64,000 bases of DNA from Thalassia testudinum (GCA_037157565.1 JAZHRO010000046.1:19442501-19506500), one strand, 5' to 3'. Positions 32,161-45,523 are shown, counted from the stretch's first letter. Notes: generated by a model from the sequence alone, not told the origin. Made by a program: numbers and translations.

Positions 32161-33746
32161 GATTTTATGATCTAGTTTCATGCATACACTTGGAAAAAGG
32201 TTATAAATGAGGAGAGAATAGGAGAGAGAAGTGTGTGCATAATACAAATAATCAAATTCTAGCCCTAAAGGGTTGCACCTATTGGACCTAGCCCAAATTT
32301 CGCTAACCCTAGCTAAATAACCTGACCCTTGAATTATTTTGCTAGCCAGAAGGTGGGATCCTCTAGGACACCCCACACTGTTGGACACCACTAGAGGTTA
32401 ATGCGGTTACTGCAATGACCTTTCTTGTCACCTGTTCGTCCAAATAGACAAGATCTCAGATACAATCAACTAGGTATAGCTCCAGTTTGGAAAATAAAAT
32501 CCAACCTAGTTGGTGCATCTATCAAGTTAATTAGGGCTTAGGATTTAAAGTGCACAAGATTAGATGATGGGCGTGAGAGGGGTGGTTGCCCACTTAGATC
32601 AATTGGATTGTGTGTGTGTGCCAAACAAGGGTTCACAATACAAGCTTAATTGTTGTGGTTTCTTTTAAAGTTCAATTGCTTGGATTAGTGAATTTTAGAA
32701 TTCACTTGGTTAAATAGATTCAGACAATGGTTCTGATAAGGCACACAAGAGGATTTGCAAGTGCTAATTGTTTGATAAATTTCCTTTAAGTATGGGGATG
32801 CAAGTGTGCTCTATCGTAATGTGAAACCCTAAGAGTAGATAGTACTATATGATTTGCTTTAGCCCAAAGAATCAAACGTGGTGTGACCCAATCAAAGAAA
32901 TCAATCAACCTACTGAACACCAACTAAGGCACCTAGAAAAAAATTTTTCAGATTTTTTAATGCATTTTATGTAATTTTTCCAGATTTAAAGTGTACTGGA
33001 GGTTCTGTAATATGTTTTGACCCCTAGTTAGTGAACAAATATTCCATGTAATCAAATGTGCACCAAATATTTTTTTCAGATTTTTTTGAGATTCTATATT
33101 ATCACAGGAGTCCATTGTAGAAAATTTCAAATAAATCGAATTATAAAAAAATTCCTGTGATTTTTTAAAGTTTGAAAAATTAGGAACAAAAATAGATTTG
33201 ATAACATTTCAGTTCAGGAATTTTAAAATTTTTATATAAATTAGAATTGCATAAAATTTAGATATGTTGTTCCTAACTTCAATGCCCATGTCCATTAAAA
33301 CTTTTAGAATTTTTGGACATATAAATTTTGGAAATTAAATTTTGAAAAACAAAGCTTGTTGTAGCCTGAAAATGTAGAAGGTGGTTTTATTAATTTTCAA
33401 AAGTTAACAACCACCAACAAGATTTTTTTTTTTAATGGAAATAACTCGAGCAAATGACTAACCTAAGGTTCAAGATAGACACCTAATCTAGATGGACAAA
33501 TAATTTTTTTTTTTTTGAAACAACACTAAATGCAATTACTCCTAAGAGTCAAGAATCTACCTAAGTCTAGCATGTAGATGACCTACCTGGGGATCTTCAC
33601 CTGCACTTTTTCTTCTCGATGCTTCCTGATACATTCTCATGCGACTGCACGATCCTGCACACAAAATGACAAAAATAGAAGAACAAGTTAGATCTCACAA
33701 ATGCAAAGCTAGATGAAGCTATTGAAAGCGAAATAATCGTGTTGCC
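32161..33746 (-). other. Athila leader between primer site and gag
   Basis: About 1.6 kb without a supported gene. It is AT-rich with short T or A runs (33420-33430 and 33504-33517). Some blocks resemble the leaders of A and B. Confidence 0.55.
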
Positions 33747-33764
33747 TCTCTGGCAACGGAGCCA
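33747..33764 (-). promoter_or_regulatory. Athila primer-binding site
   Basis: In minus sense TGGCTCCGTTGCCAGAGA lies 5 bases from the LTR end. There are three mismatches to the tRNA-Asp site of element B. Confidence 0.75.
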
Positions 33765-33769
33765 AAAAG

Positions 33770-35136
33770 TGTTCTGACACAAATGTGATTGCGTAAGATA
33801 TGCTTTTGTCATAGTATAATCGAGTTAAAAACTTAAATTTATTTCAATCGAACTCGGAAAATATGAAGTTGATGTTTTCAAAATGGAGTCCGAGTTGTTC
33901 GCAGGGAGGCAAATAGATTAAAAATCACTTTTCCAAACTAGATCTAAAACCAAGTAGATTGAATATCAAGGAGAATGATACCTAGAACATGCAACTTAAT
34001 TAAATACTAGAACTAGGAAGCCTGCAACTTGAAGACATGTTGAAAAGTAACTACTAGAACTTTATTGAATATATTAGGAGTTTTGCACATATGGAACTAG
34101 TAGAATGCTTCTATAAATAGGAAATTACAACTAGAACAAAGTAACTACAACTAAAACTAGACTAAGAGAAATGTAGAGTAAGGGCTTTGACAACGAAGTC
34201 TAGAGCGACGGTGTAGACGTCGATGTGAAGGCTCACCCGTAGAGATCACCGAGGGGAGGAAGATAAGTAGAGGACTAATTCTAGTTGGTGGATCTTTTTG
34301 GAAGTAGAAAGGAATCCTAAGTAGGCAATCTCGTTCCAAGGGGGGTGGCTAGGTGTATTTATAGGAAATAGGGAGGCTTCCTATTGGTTGATTTAGGTTA
34401 CCTAGGATCACTAAGTTGGATGGCTAGGATTAATAGGTTAAGGATCAAGGGTTAGGATTAAAGTCTAAGTGATACTATATGTTAGATTTTTGTTAGAAGT
34501 AAATCAAAGGTCTAGATTAAATAGTAAGGATTGGTAATTAAATAATTGGGTGGAACAGATGAGCTTGGTGGAGAGATAGGAGCCGTAGGTGGTATTGGTT
34601 TGGTGGAGGGTTTGTTACATGGGATAAGGGGGATTTTTGGTGGATAAAAAAAAGAGGTTATGTAGAGGGCAATATTTGTGGAAGGGATGAGGTGTTACGT
34701 TGGGTGGAGTTTGTTTTGTTGGGTAGTGTATGTAAGATGTAGTGGGTAATGCATGCATTAATGTGTGGTTGAGTGGGATTGCGTTGTGAGGGGTTTGGGT
34801 TTTGCATGGCTAACGTGGGTGTAGTTGGGAAGGGTATGAGAAAGGCAACATGGAATTTATGTTGCATCGAATAGGGATGTTGGTGGAGTGTTTGCATGGG
34901 AAGTACGTAGGATTTGGTTGCATGGGTTAGTGGGTGAATAGGATGCATGGATGTAGAAGGTTATTTGGCTATGGAGCAAGGTGTTAGGCTAAAGACAATT
35001 GGGCTTCTAAATAGGTTAGGATTTTGGTTGCACCAACTAGACTTAGCCACTGTCCAAGTAAGCTCAAATTAGAAAGTCCATTCAGCTTTGCAGATATAAA
35101 AATTTTGTACTTGCACATATAAAAATAGACACATCA
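33770..35136 (-). repeat. Athila 5' LTR
   Basis: 1,367 bases running TGTTCTGACA to GACACATCA on plus. A minus TATA box (CCTATAAATACACC) lies near 34353-34366. The shared motif appears as GTTGTTCGCAGGGAGG near 33895-33910. The partner LTR is outside the window. Minus frames at 34157-34339 and 34658-34948 show no domain. Confidence 0.75.
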
Positions 35137-37600
35137 AGGTACCAGATACAATTGTAGGATGAATTGCACAAAAGCCCAAACGTATGCATTATTTATAAAA
35201 TGACCTAAAATGACTAATATAACCTAACTAAATTCAATCTAACCCAAATTATCCTTAGACTAACATTAATTAGGCATTAATTAATATAAATAAATATGGA
35301 AATATCAAGTGCAAAGCAATTAAGTATCATCTAGGTAAGTGTGATGAGATATCTATTTAATCGTTTCAATTTGTTAAGTATTTAGAGGTGATCCTTAAGC
35401 TGAAATTTTTCTAAAAAGTCAATTGTGTTTATGTCTGGATATTGTGAGAACCAGCTGCCTCAGAAGACTTACCAAAACTCAAGACTAATATGACATAGAC
35501 CATCTCTCGACCAAATAGGATTCTTGATATTTAAACCTTAAATATGATTTCTAGGACTCAAGAGGGTTTTACAAGGCTTAGAGGCTAAGAGGTTATGGTT
35601 ATGCTCAGTGAATGGTTAGGACTAACCAGATGAACCCTAAAACTCAATCCTGGAATTTCATGTCTTTTTAAGTCCAGGTTGGTCTTAGCTTCAGCACATG
35701 TCTTAGGATCAACTCTCAAAAATGAATGAAGACTCAAACCCAACTCTTATTGTGTTGTGGCTCAAAGAATATTTGGTGGAAACAAGATATTTCTAATCAA
35801 CCTTGGAAAATATTTTTAATGGAAAATATACAAGACTTTGGAGACATACTTGACTTATTCAAAAGAATGCCTTTTTCCAAATTTTTTTTGACTTTTTCTA
35901 TCTTTTTCTGCTTTTTCACATTTTTCTGATTTTTTTTCTTCTTTTTTTGGAAACCAATGTTAGTATGTCTCCTACAACATTATTTGGTAGAGTACACTTA
36001 TTTGGTGGGTGTGTACTTTGGTGGAATGAGCTTCTCCTAAACACAAGACTAAAGACTAGGACAAAGAGTCTACCTGCACGCACAGGTAAGGACTCCGCCT
36101 TCCTTAATGAACACTAGGGTTGAATTTTAAGTTCACAAGGCCTTTTCCAACACTGTGTTGTGTAAACTAAACTTACTTAGACTCCTAAGCCAAAGCAAAC
36201 TAGTGAATCCTGTATTGGTGACTCAAGTACAAGAATACGTCCTATGTTAGGAGAGATCTTAATCTATCTTGATAATGCTTAAAGTGTATTAAGCCAAAGC
36301 ATGAGCGAATCAAGCTACAATGGCCCGAAAAGTATAACCAACAAAGGTTGAATGTCCATAAACACTTGTTCTATTTTTGTTTTCAACTATATGATCATAA
36401 TTAAACACTTATAAATCTTTTTAAAACTTTTCTTCTCCTTAGAAATTCTATTTTGGAGTTCTCCCTCAACAATAAGTATTGTCAAGTCCCTTATTGTATT
36501 TTTGGAATTTTTATTTGTAACTTTATAATTTTTTTCAAATTTTCCAAAAATTTTCAATTTTTTTTGGCATTTTCAATAATACTATACCATATACACTATA
36601 AGTGTGTCTATAATTGCATTTCATAAAATGATTTCACCATTTACACCCCCCATGCTTCAATGATGTAATGTCCTCATTGTATGAATAGGGTGGATGCAAA
36701 TGCATGCTCTGCTTTTCACTAACTTAGATTGGGTGATGAAAGGAAGTCGGAATGAGGAGACAAAAATCTTTGTGCAAATGATTTCAAGTCTGATACAAGA
36801 TCAGAGTAGAAAGTCAGGCTAAGTAGTGAAATGCATGACAAATATGACTATGAATTCATGCTAAAAATGCAAGCATAGACACCTAAGAAAGAAATGAAAA
36901 ATAAGAAAGATGAAAGTAGCTATATACAAGAGATAGGTTTGCTAGGTTTTACGCCTTCAGCTAGGTGCAAACAAAGTAGAAGGTGTCAAGAATGTAGGAG
37001 ACAAAAGGATGGTAGAGAATTGATAAGTCAATGAATCTCAATGAAAGATACAGATCATAGTGTATAGAATGGAAATTTGTCAATCTCAAAGGTGAAGGAT
37101 AGCTCCATAGTCAGTGTGCTTCAAAATTAGAATACTTGGCACAAGGCTAAACTAAGAATGTGTATCAAATCAAAAATACTTGGCTCAAGGTCCAAGTAGA
37201 GAAACAAAATGTCCATAAAAATCTACAACTTCCACCTCTTCAATCAATGAATGCAGAATCATGAAGATGAATTAGGGCTGGGAAGAAGAGGTGGTTGCTG
37301 ATCTAAGTAAGGTGCAAAAGGATTAGAATTGTGAAACACTTGTGATAAGACATGTGCTTGGCTCTGGTGAGATTAGGTTGAACATACCTCTGGGCAGGTA
37401 CATTCCTAGGATTGGGTTCTGTCTGAGATGGTAGTTTAAGTGCTTGTCGAGGTGCAGCTAAGTGTTCTAGCTAGGCCCTCATCTCAGCTAGTGTGGTGTC
37501 CTGCTTTTGCTGCATAGCAATATTCTATTGCTGCATGTCTGCAAGAGCTTTCATGATATTCCCCAACTGATCATCTTGTGTAGGCCTAGATTGAGAGTAT
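35137..37600 (-). other. Element G 3' noncoding region
   Basis: No gene. Seen in minus sense: a stem-loop around an AGCTGA loop (36948-36971), a purine block at 36643-36690, an A-rich tract (T-rich on plus, 35876-35948), and ACCAAATA words near 35772, 35981 and 35999. A perfect 6-bp inverted repeat, GTACAC/GTGTAC (35992-36016), encloses one of them. Confidence 0.55.
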
Positions 37601-37614
37601 TGGGAGGGCTTGGG

Positions 37615-39206
37615 TTAGGGTTGTTGGTAGGCAAGCAGTGGATACCTATGTGGTGGTTGTGCTTGTGGAGGAGGTGGTGCTCGGATTAGGTTTTGAAGTG
37701 GTGGTGCAGAAGGTTGTTGTAAGTTAGGTCTCTGTGAATTTTCTGACCACGAGAAATTTGGATGATTACGCCATCTAGGGTTATAGGTTTGGGAATATGG
37801 GTTGTTGTGAATGGCATGGAGCTCCTCCAAAGATCCATGAAGTCAGGGAATTTAGTGTATGGAGGAACAAGGGTTCCTCTAGCTGGTGAAGGATAAGAAT
37901 ATGAATAGTCAGAAAGTGGTGATTATGTCACAGATAGGTTATTCACAGTTTCCCTCCCTGTGGGAAATTGAGAAGAAGTGCGTGGTGTAGGTGACTAAGA
38001 AGAAGAAGATGAAGATTTAGATAGGAATTTCCATACTTCATCTACTTTCATCTCAATTAAGCCCACCTTATCCAGCTGACTAGCCATTATCTCTGAGTCA
38101 CTTGTACTAGATTAGGCTTCGTGTACCCTAAGTGTGAATGGGAATGCATGGACTTTCTACTAAACATACTCATTGAATGTTGTTTATAGAATTTTTTGCC
38201 ATGCCTTCGAAGAGCTCAAAGGCTAAGTGCACATCCTGACACAAGAAGTTGCCTCCACAAGTAGCATCTATGAAATTTCTTGTGTCATCATGGAACCCAT
38301 GGTAGAAGATCTGGACCTATTGCCAGCATGGGACACCATGGTGAGGACATTTACACAAAAGTTCGTGGAATCGCTCCGAAGTCATGCATTTGTTCTCCTG
38401 GATTTTGTGAAAAAGTGGTGATAGCACACCTCAGAGTGTTAGTGTGACCTACAGGAAAGTACTTCTTTAGGAACTCATGTTCCAAAGAAGCCCATGTGTC
38501 TATCGATGTAGTCCGTGAAAGAGTTCTAAACTAGAAGGCAGCCTTACCCTGAAGTGAGGAGAACATTTTCATCAGCAACGTGTGCTGATCATGGCCTTAC
38601 AGACCCAAAGTCTGGGTGAGAATTTTCATCTCTTCAAAATGCTGAAAAGGGTCCTTAGCAGCAAGACCATGGAAGTGAGGGATTAAGCCTATGATGTTCG
38701 GCTTCACATCAGTAGCACGACCCCAGTGGGATAATGTACCGTAAGCATAGGTGGTGCAACCATGGGATTATAGTAATCCCATAGTTGAGGTCTACGAGCT
38801 CGGGTATGGGGGTTTGCTAATAGATTAACAGCATGAGTAAGCTGTTGCACCTGTTGTGTAAGGGTATTCATCTAAAGTTGTGTATTGTACAGGTGTTGTA
38901 GATTAGGTTGTGGACCTCTCTCCAAGTGTGGTTATTAGGAAAGTCAGGGTAAGGAGGAGGTTGGAACTTATGAAATGGAGGCGATGGTGGTGGAGGATGT
39001 GCAAAAGGATTAGGAGGAACTTCTTCAAAGTCCTCGAATTGTGTGAAATCATGATCATCCTCCAGAAGAATGGAATGGTGAATAGGAGTTTGAGGCTCAG
39101 GAGGTAAAGGATTGGATGTGGAAGGCATAGATGTAGAAATATAAGCTTGGGCATCAACACCCAAGGGAGGTACCAAGGAAGGGTTCTGGGATCTCCTACC
39201 GTCCAT
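37615..39206 (-). pseudogene. Gag-like gene of element G
   Basis: In minus sense it starts MDGRRSQNPSLVPPLGVDAQ and then has a Pro-rich stretch (PPPPSPPFHKFQPPPYPDF). The core gag part follows, near 38230-38650, with a CGGNFLCQD-like segment. The C-terminal hallmark is SQTYNPRWRNHPNFSW (about 37740-37790), followed by a Pro/Gln-rich tail. That is the Athila/Tat gag plan, closest in this window to the Athila gag pieces. Frameshifts and stops break the middle. No protease or RT follows, because the 3' noncoding region starts within about 650 bases. Confidence 0.7.
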
Positions 39207-39950
39207 GAGTCAGTTTTTGAAAAATGCTTTTTAAAATCAATCACAACTCAATGAAGGTAAACTCAATTTCAATCCAAACAAAACCAGAAATCCCAATATC
39301 TCACAGAATCAAGATCAATCAAATAGACAAGCATGATGAAATCATGGATCTTTTTCCTAAGAGTCTGCTACGTGAAAAATATATATAGTACGCAAACAAA
39401 TGTTTTAATACAATTATACATGTCCTATGGAAGACCTAGCATGGTGTAGACCTCTAAAATCCATCCAGAATATGGATAAGACTGACATGTGAATCCAGAC
39501 CCTATGGTTGCTCAAGGAGATGAGATAGAAACCATTGTGCTTGTGTACTTAAGTGATTGTGTAGTGTGTACACGATAATCAAGTAATAGATATTGATAAA
39601 AGCTCAATCAAGGTTTCAAACAAATTATTCTTCCTCCTTTTGAATTAGATCTGATATTTAGAAATGTATTTCAAGCCACTGATCTCGCTTTTTAATTCTT
39701 TTCAAGTAGGTCATGGTCTTTTTAGTTTAGACAAATGCAAGAGATGGCAGGACCTGAAGAAGGATATAAAATGCATACTTGACTCCAACACTTCTACAAT
39801 TGAAGCAATTTTGACTAAAAATAAATTTAGCAGGAAGATATGCAATCCAAAGTATGGATGCCTATGAAATGAAATATTTTTGGACTTCTTGATTTTTTCT
39901 AATTTTTTTGGATTTTCTAATGCAACAAACAAAATTATCATCGATGGGAG
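39207..39950 (-). other. Element G leader
   Basis: I see no gene here. The short frames on both strands have no recognisable domain. The primer site is presumably beyond element C. Confidence 0.45.
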
Positions 39951-42782
39951 TGATGAGAACATTATCATCAATCATATCTACTTTAATTAGTCATAATCAA
40001 GGATTAAATGCTCCTACATAACCGCCAAAAAGACATAATTCATTGCATAATCCTTTCAGAGAGAAATACAAGAAACTAGGGTTAAAACTGTAATTTACCA
40101 TCATATCTTGAATGAAGAATAATCATGAGTTTTCTCAGGGGTTAATTAAGGGTCAAATGATCTGAAGAGTCTAACAAGTGGGTTAGTACAGACAGGAAAG
40201 GGTTTTTGCATGTTTTGAGAATTAAATGATTTTCGAAACCCTACAAATAGATCCGCTTAATTAAATGAGGTTCTGGTCAGGATAAAATTCACCTAAACCC
40301 TCTAAATTCATATAAAAATATTCTCTAGAGTTTGGTATGCTTAAGTTGACCATTGGAACCCAATTTGACCCAAAATAGATCCATAGACAGACTTTTGCCC
40401 TAATTTGGGTTTTTACATAAATTACCCAAACAAACTAAGTCAAAACCAAAATCCAACTTCACCATTGGATTCATTGGGTCTAAATAAGGTTTTACGAAAA
40501 TTTGGACCTAATCTGTGATCACCTTGACCTAGTTTGCAATTTGGTCTTATCTAACTCTTTTCTCTCACACACATGCCCTTAACCTTTAAAATCCTTGCAA
40601 ATAGCCCCCAGCTTCATTGCCTTCTTCACGAAAAGGTCCCTGTCGCCATGAAATCCTATTCCTACAACTCTGGTGACCTTTAATTAAAGATAACTCATTC
40701 TCTGATCAATCAATCCCTTCCAAAATTAGAAGGGAGATTCCTTGAGGAGTCCACTTTCCAATGAATATGGTCTTGAGCCCCAAACCTTCCCAATCTCTCA
40801 TGCGAACGCATGAGAGATTCGGGTATCTTTACATTTCTAACTCCAACAAGCTTTTCTAGCTTGGGAATCTTGCTTCCCAAGCTCTAAACTCCATCTAGAG
40901 CCCTATAAAAGGATCCCCAGGACTCGGTCGAACTCCTCAGTAAGGTTTGGGGCCAAAACCCTCTTCAAAACTCCACCTCTGGCCTCGCTCTACCTTAGCT
41001 CTGGAGAACTTCCTCCAATGTCTCCAGCCTCCCAACAGCCAAATTGGGAGTGCCAATATCTCCCTCTCCTTCATGCGCTCCTCGACGACCAAATCAGGGG
41101 CATCTCTACCTCATTCTTCATCGCCACTACCTCACAGAGCAGTTCCCTTGTCCAGCGCCGGCAACCACACCGACACCTATTCCTTCCCCTTTCATCCCTA
41201 ATTTTAGGTTCCAATGCTCCCTTCTCTCCCCTACCCTTTGTCCCTCTATTTATCCTTCAATTTCGATCCCTCGACACGCCATTCACCTCCATCATCCTCA
41301 CCTCCGATCGAACCTCTGGCAAGGCGCCTCCGTCGCTACACCCCTCCATTCGCCTTGCCAACCACCTCACGACCTTTGCCACACCACCCTCTACAAAACC
41401 CCTCTCCTTATTTACCACTCCACCCGCCCACATCATCCACCAAACAACCCATCACCGTACGTTCATTTATGGCTCCGACCGGCCACAACAGGCTGCCATC
41501 CGCCATGAAACCACCTCTAGTACACTCGTAAGCCCATAGTGACTCTTATGGGCTATTCTAATGTGGCCGAGAGGCCGTGTTAATGGATTTCAGGTACACA
41601 CCACCCTCTGTCGCCTCCGCCATTAATGCTGGCATGTTCTTCATGCCCTAGCCATGCATGACCCAGGTGCCACGCCCAAGTGGTGAAAAATCAACAACTG
41701 CAGACTCCCCAATCCCCAATTAGGAGGGGGAGGTGCAACTGCAACTCCAATTCAAGGATGCCTTTCCACTACATCAGTGTTGCGCACGCGAAGGAAGGAG
41801 GGGGACATTTAGTCCCACCTCGGAAACGAGTGAAGAGGCACGCATGCATAAGTTGATTTTGCACATATAGTTATTCGCCTCCTAACACAAAGGGTGAGGT
41901 CCTCTGCACCGTTCACATACACCTCACCCATGACCCGTCCCCCGTGGGCCTGGCGCTAATCCGACCCTCCTAACACGTGCCCTCCTTGCTCACCACCCAC
42001 TGCCGGTGAGCCTGGTCTTGGGTGTGCTCTACCCGGATATCCGATTACCTAATACTGTGGCCTTGGGAAGGCAAAGAAGAGAAAACCCAGAGAGAGGAAG
42101 GAAAGAGAGCACGGGGGCAAGGGGTTTTGCTCTCTACGACACTTAGCCGAATTTGAAGGGTGCGTAGCCCTTGTGCGTGAAGAGAAAAGAAGGCTTGTGT
42201 GTACTGTGAAACAAGAAGGAAGGAGAAGGACTTGAGAAAGAAAAGGAAGGTAGAAGCCAAAGAGGAAGAAAGAGAAGACTAGAGAAGGAAGTCTCTGTGT
42301 AGAAGAGAGAAGAAAAGAACTTGAGAGAAGAAGCTATGGCTAAAGAAGCAGACCTGAAAGAAGAGGAAGAAAGAGAAAAGAAGAAGAAGATGCACAATGT
42401 AGCATCTAAAGTAATTGATTGATTGTTACTGTTGAATAATTTAAGTACTATGGTTAAGATGCATGCTTAAATGTGGATCTAAAAGATGATCTAAATCACC
42501 ACTTTTTGAGATATTTCCATTCTTTTTGTTATGATAAACTCTTCATATATTCATATTCTATATGGATGATCAATTTTGAGTAATTAGTGCTCATTGAAAA
42601 TTATTATTGGCTTAACTATTGTGCTCATATATATTTTGATTGAGATTAGTGCTTGAATTCCTATTTGCTCCCAACGAAAGACCGCGGACTTCTATTCGAG
42701 TATATATTCTGTTTGGTTTTCGCATTGATTCAATCTATACTACAATGCATTGATTTTAAAATCCGATTCAGAGTGATTAACA
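39951..42782 (+). repeat. Element C 5' LTR
   Basis: 2,832 bases from TGATGAGAACATT to GAGTGATTAACA. It matches 49370-50661 plus 62483-63392 and, more distantly, the solo LTR at 12232-15042. It contains a dyad and TATA box, a C-rich part (40950-41520), a purine-rich part (42060-42400), and the shared motif in changed form (GCTCCCAACGAAAGACC, about 42667). The Pro/Ser-rich frames at 40947-41539 are compositional. Confidence 0.88.
40858..40910 (+). promoter_or_regulatory. Element C LTR promoter: dyad plus TATA box
   Basis: Arms AGCTTGGGAA and TTCCCAAGCT (40858-40867 and 40874-40883) lie 20 bases before TATAAAA (40904-40910). In the 3' LTR the dyad has perfect 12-bp arms (50282-50293 and 50296-50307) and the TATA box is at 50328-50334. 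Confidence 0.7.
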
Positions 42783-42785
42783 TTT

Positions 42786-42803
42786 TGGCACCGTTGCCGG
42801 GGA
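42786..42803 (+). promoter_or_regulatory. Element C primer-binding site
   Basis: TGGCACCGTTGCCGGGGA lies 3 bases after the LTR. There is one G to A change from the tRNA-Asp site. Confidence 0.85.
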
Positions 42804-43963
42804 GCAAAGCGCAATTCTCCGCTATTCTCTTGCTATATTTTTTAGCACTAACTTGCCTTGTTTGCTTTATTGTGATTTTGCGAGGTACTTCATCAGGAGA
42901 TCTTCCATGCAAAACAGCCACACTAGGACAGGTAACTTCTCTATTCTTCCCTAATCAACCTCCTAATCCTTGGAAGATAAAAAAAAGGAAACAATCAATT
43001 AGGAATCACCTACCTTATTTTTATAGTAAATATCATTTAAAAAGGCAAGTTTCCTGATTTGCGAAAGATTTTTTCAAATCTGATTAAAGACTGAGACGAT
43101 TCTATTTAAAATTCCCTACCCCAAATTTCCTGTGCCTATTAGGGACTACGCTCAATTTCTAATCATCTTTGTCTACTCACCTTCTTACTTGAGTCCAAGG
43201 TGTAACATGTTGAGATCAAATTGGATACAGAATAGAGCCAATTAGGGTTTCAATTTTAGGGTTTTGCAGTGCTAGTTCACACTTGCCTACATAAAAGGAA
43301 AAGAACCCACTCGCATTTGTGTGCTATCCAAGCACTTGGTTGAAAAGATCTAATCAACAAAAACCCTAAAATCAAGCTATAAATTTACTTGAACCCTAAA
43401 ATCTTTGGACCTAATAACCTGAGAGTCAATCAGGGTGGTTTCTAGGTCTTGACCTAGATTTCATTTTGCCATCTTTAGGGTAGGTCAGGTGAAGTTGTTC
43501 GACATTGTAGGCCAACCAACCTTCAAATTAGGTCACAAGTTGAATTAACTTCTAATCAAGTGAAATCAAAGGCATAAAATTGGTAGACTTAAGGACTTAG
43601 GTTCGTACATTCTGGTCTACCTAGACCCTCAGTGATAATAAAGGTCGGGTGGGGAAAGCCCTATAACCTGTGGGGACACTCTACTATGTAGGGGTCTTTG
43701 CAGGGCTCTCCCTTCCTAGCTGCCTAGGTAATTCTTGGGTGTGCGAAATTCTGATTCAAAGGTATCATCGACCTCGAAATTGCCTTAGTCATCCAAAAAT
43801 CTTTGGGTGCCTTGATTAGGTCAAAAAGTTCACATCCAGTCTCTCATCCCTTCTATTTAAGATCACATAAACAGATCATCTTAGGGATCTCTTTCAGATC
43901 TGATCAATTTCAATCTAACCTGAGTTTTGATTCTACATCTTTATTCCACCATCTGATTCAAAA
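42804..43963 (+). other. Element C leader
   Basis: No gene is seen. The frame at 42653-43057 runs across the LTR end and primer site and so is unlikely to be coding. Confidence 0.5.
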
Positions 43964-45523
43964 ATGCAACCTAACATGTTAGCAAACACGTTTGAGGATA
44001 TATAGGTTAATGTGTCAAACACAACAACACTCATTTTAGAACAAGCACAGCTGATTTTGACACAACTAGAAAATGGGGCAACTTGGGATGTTCTCATGCC
44101 AAAATACCGGGAAATTGAGAGATGGCATAATGGTGAGTATATCTTGTGTAGATTTAAGCCATCACTATGGAAACTACATCGAGATGACCTTGAAAAAAGA
44201 GACAAGATAATGCAGATGTTGAAAAGTGTTATCAATCATAGGCATTAGTAACCCGTGCAACATCTTGGATTAACCAGCACAATCTCCCAAATCCCAGGTT
44301 TGATAATCAAGCTTATTACGGACCCCCAACCTAGAGGAATTCCAATTCAAATCTCATAGCAATTGACATACCTGATCTTGAAATGGGTGGGGAAGATCCG
44401 ATTACAGGTGATCACTATTACGAGCCAACCCTACCATGCCCTAATGTTCCAGACACCTGTGATACCAAGATTGAATCAGAACCTCTCGAGGGTGTAAATT
44501 CCGTCCCTTATTCTGAAAAGGTGACTCTTGAGAGCAATTCCGACATCCCTATAGAGCCCAATCTAGATCCTAATGACCTAACCCATACGCTTAACCTAGA
44601 ATCTGGATTACAATTCAGGGCCTGTATTTGATGAGTACACCTCTCCAACCTCCTCAGAGATACAGATTGATTGTTCAAAAGTCATGCCAATCTACGATAC
44701 AGAAATCAAGGAGTTGAAAGAGTTGGGTTTTGATTGGGTCTTCCCTACAAGCCAAGAACCTAAGCCCATGCCTAATAAGGACACCTTTTTAAGCTCAAAA
44801 TCTAAAAATAGGCTAGACCCAAGTCAGGTTGCTGATTCTACATCTTTTGATTTATTCTGTGATGGAACCTTTGATCCTGAATCAGATTCAGAACATGATT
44901 CTCGCAAGTTCTCCAATGATTTCAAATCTTACTTTGATTTCGAAGAGCTGTTGTTTCTTGATGATTATGAGCCAATTTACGACCGTAGCAACTACGACCT
45001 ATCTTTTGATTCTGACGCTGAGGTCAATAATTTGAAAGTAAACACCTCTTCTACACATGCAGAACCTTCCCAAACCAATTTTCAACCCCGACCCGCAACC
45101 AGACTCAATTTCTACTCTGATTCTCCTCTCAATGAGCCAATTGCACATGATTCTCCTCTACATTTTTATCGGGTTTCGGACATTGATCAGACTACATATC
45201 ACGCCCCATCCTTCTCTGATCACTCTCGTAGGGTTCCTACATCCTCTACTAATTCTTTTTCATTTGAGGATCCCTACTCTGATCAGGCTGATCCGATTCG
45301 GCCAAACCCTAGATATACACTTCCATATCTTTTTGAACTCCACAGCATCTGGTGGGTTCCACATCTACTAATTCACATCTACAAACCCACCAGATTGATT
45401 GGGTTTGGGCTACATCATAAGCCTGTTGACCTAAACAAGCACCTGGTTGGACCAACCAGGCCATTGATCAAGGTGCTTGTTTTACAACATTTGTATGATT
45501 TAACCACTCCAACCATTTTCTAA
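43964..45523 (+). pseudogene. ORF-C: unrecognised acidic protein of element C
   Basis: The likely start ATG is at 43964, with an in-frame TAG shortly before 44012. A probable helical segment follows (TTTLILEQAQLILTQLENG, later LHRDDLEKRDKIMQMLKSV). Frameshifts lead into acidic stretches at 44383-44631 and the longest open part, 44684-45523 (279 codons). That part is rich in Asp, Ser, Pro and Phe/Tyr (FDPESDSEHDSRKFSNDFKS). The order helix, acidic region, hydrophobic end (LIGFGLHHKPVDL) resembles ORF-A and ORF-B, whose ends carry FGLGLH. No retrotransposon enzyme motif is present. About 520 codons in all. Confidence 0.55.

Larger units (their letters stand above)
1..35136 (-). mobile_element. 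Athila-lineage Ty3/gypsy retrotransposon, decayed and interrupted
   Basis: Read on the minus strand the order is 5' LTR (33770-35136), primer site, leader, gag, protease, RT, RNase H and integrase, which is the Ty3/gypsy order. Gag is cut in three, at 31392-32160, 9979-10302 and 3672-4803. The cuts are caused by solo LTR-I plus its cargo (10303-31386) and by a LINE (4814-9968). The join between the first two gag pieces is exact: one ends in LVDA and the next resumes with SCGG, and a GGCAT duplication flanks the insert. The protease motif (NLGASINLIP) and the PFLATTKAHID segment are typical of the Athila lineage. The 3' LTR lies beyond the left edge. Frameshifts and stops make it defective. 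Confidence 0.85.
35137..39950 (-). mobile_element. Element G: gag-only non-autonomous gypsy element, fragment
   Basis: In minus sense this fragment has a leader, a gag gene (37615-39206) and then, with no pol, a 3' noncoding region of the same plan as A, B, C and F: stem-loop, GGACATTACA, GCATGGGGGGTG, an A-rich tract and CCACCAAATA repeats. The LTRs are not in the window. The left end meets the Athila LTR and the right end meets element C, so both may have inserted into G. Confidence 0.65.
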
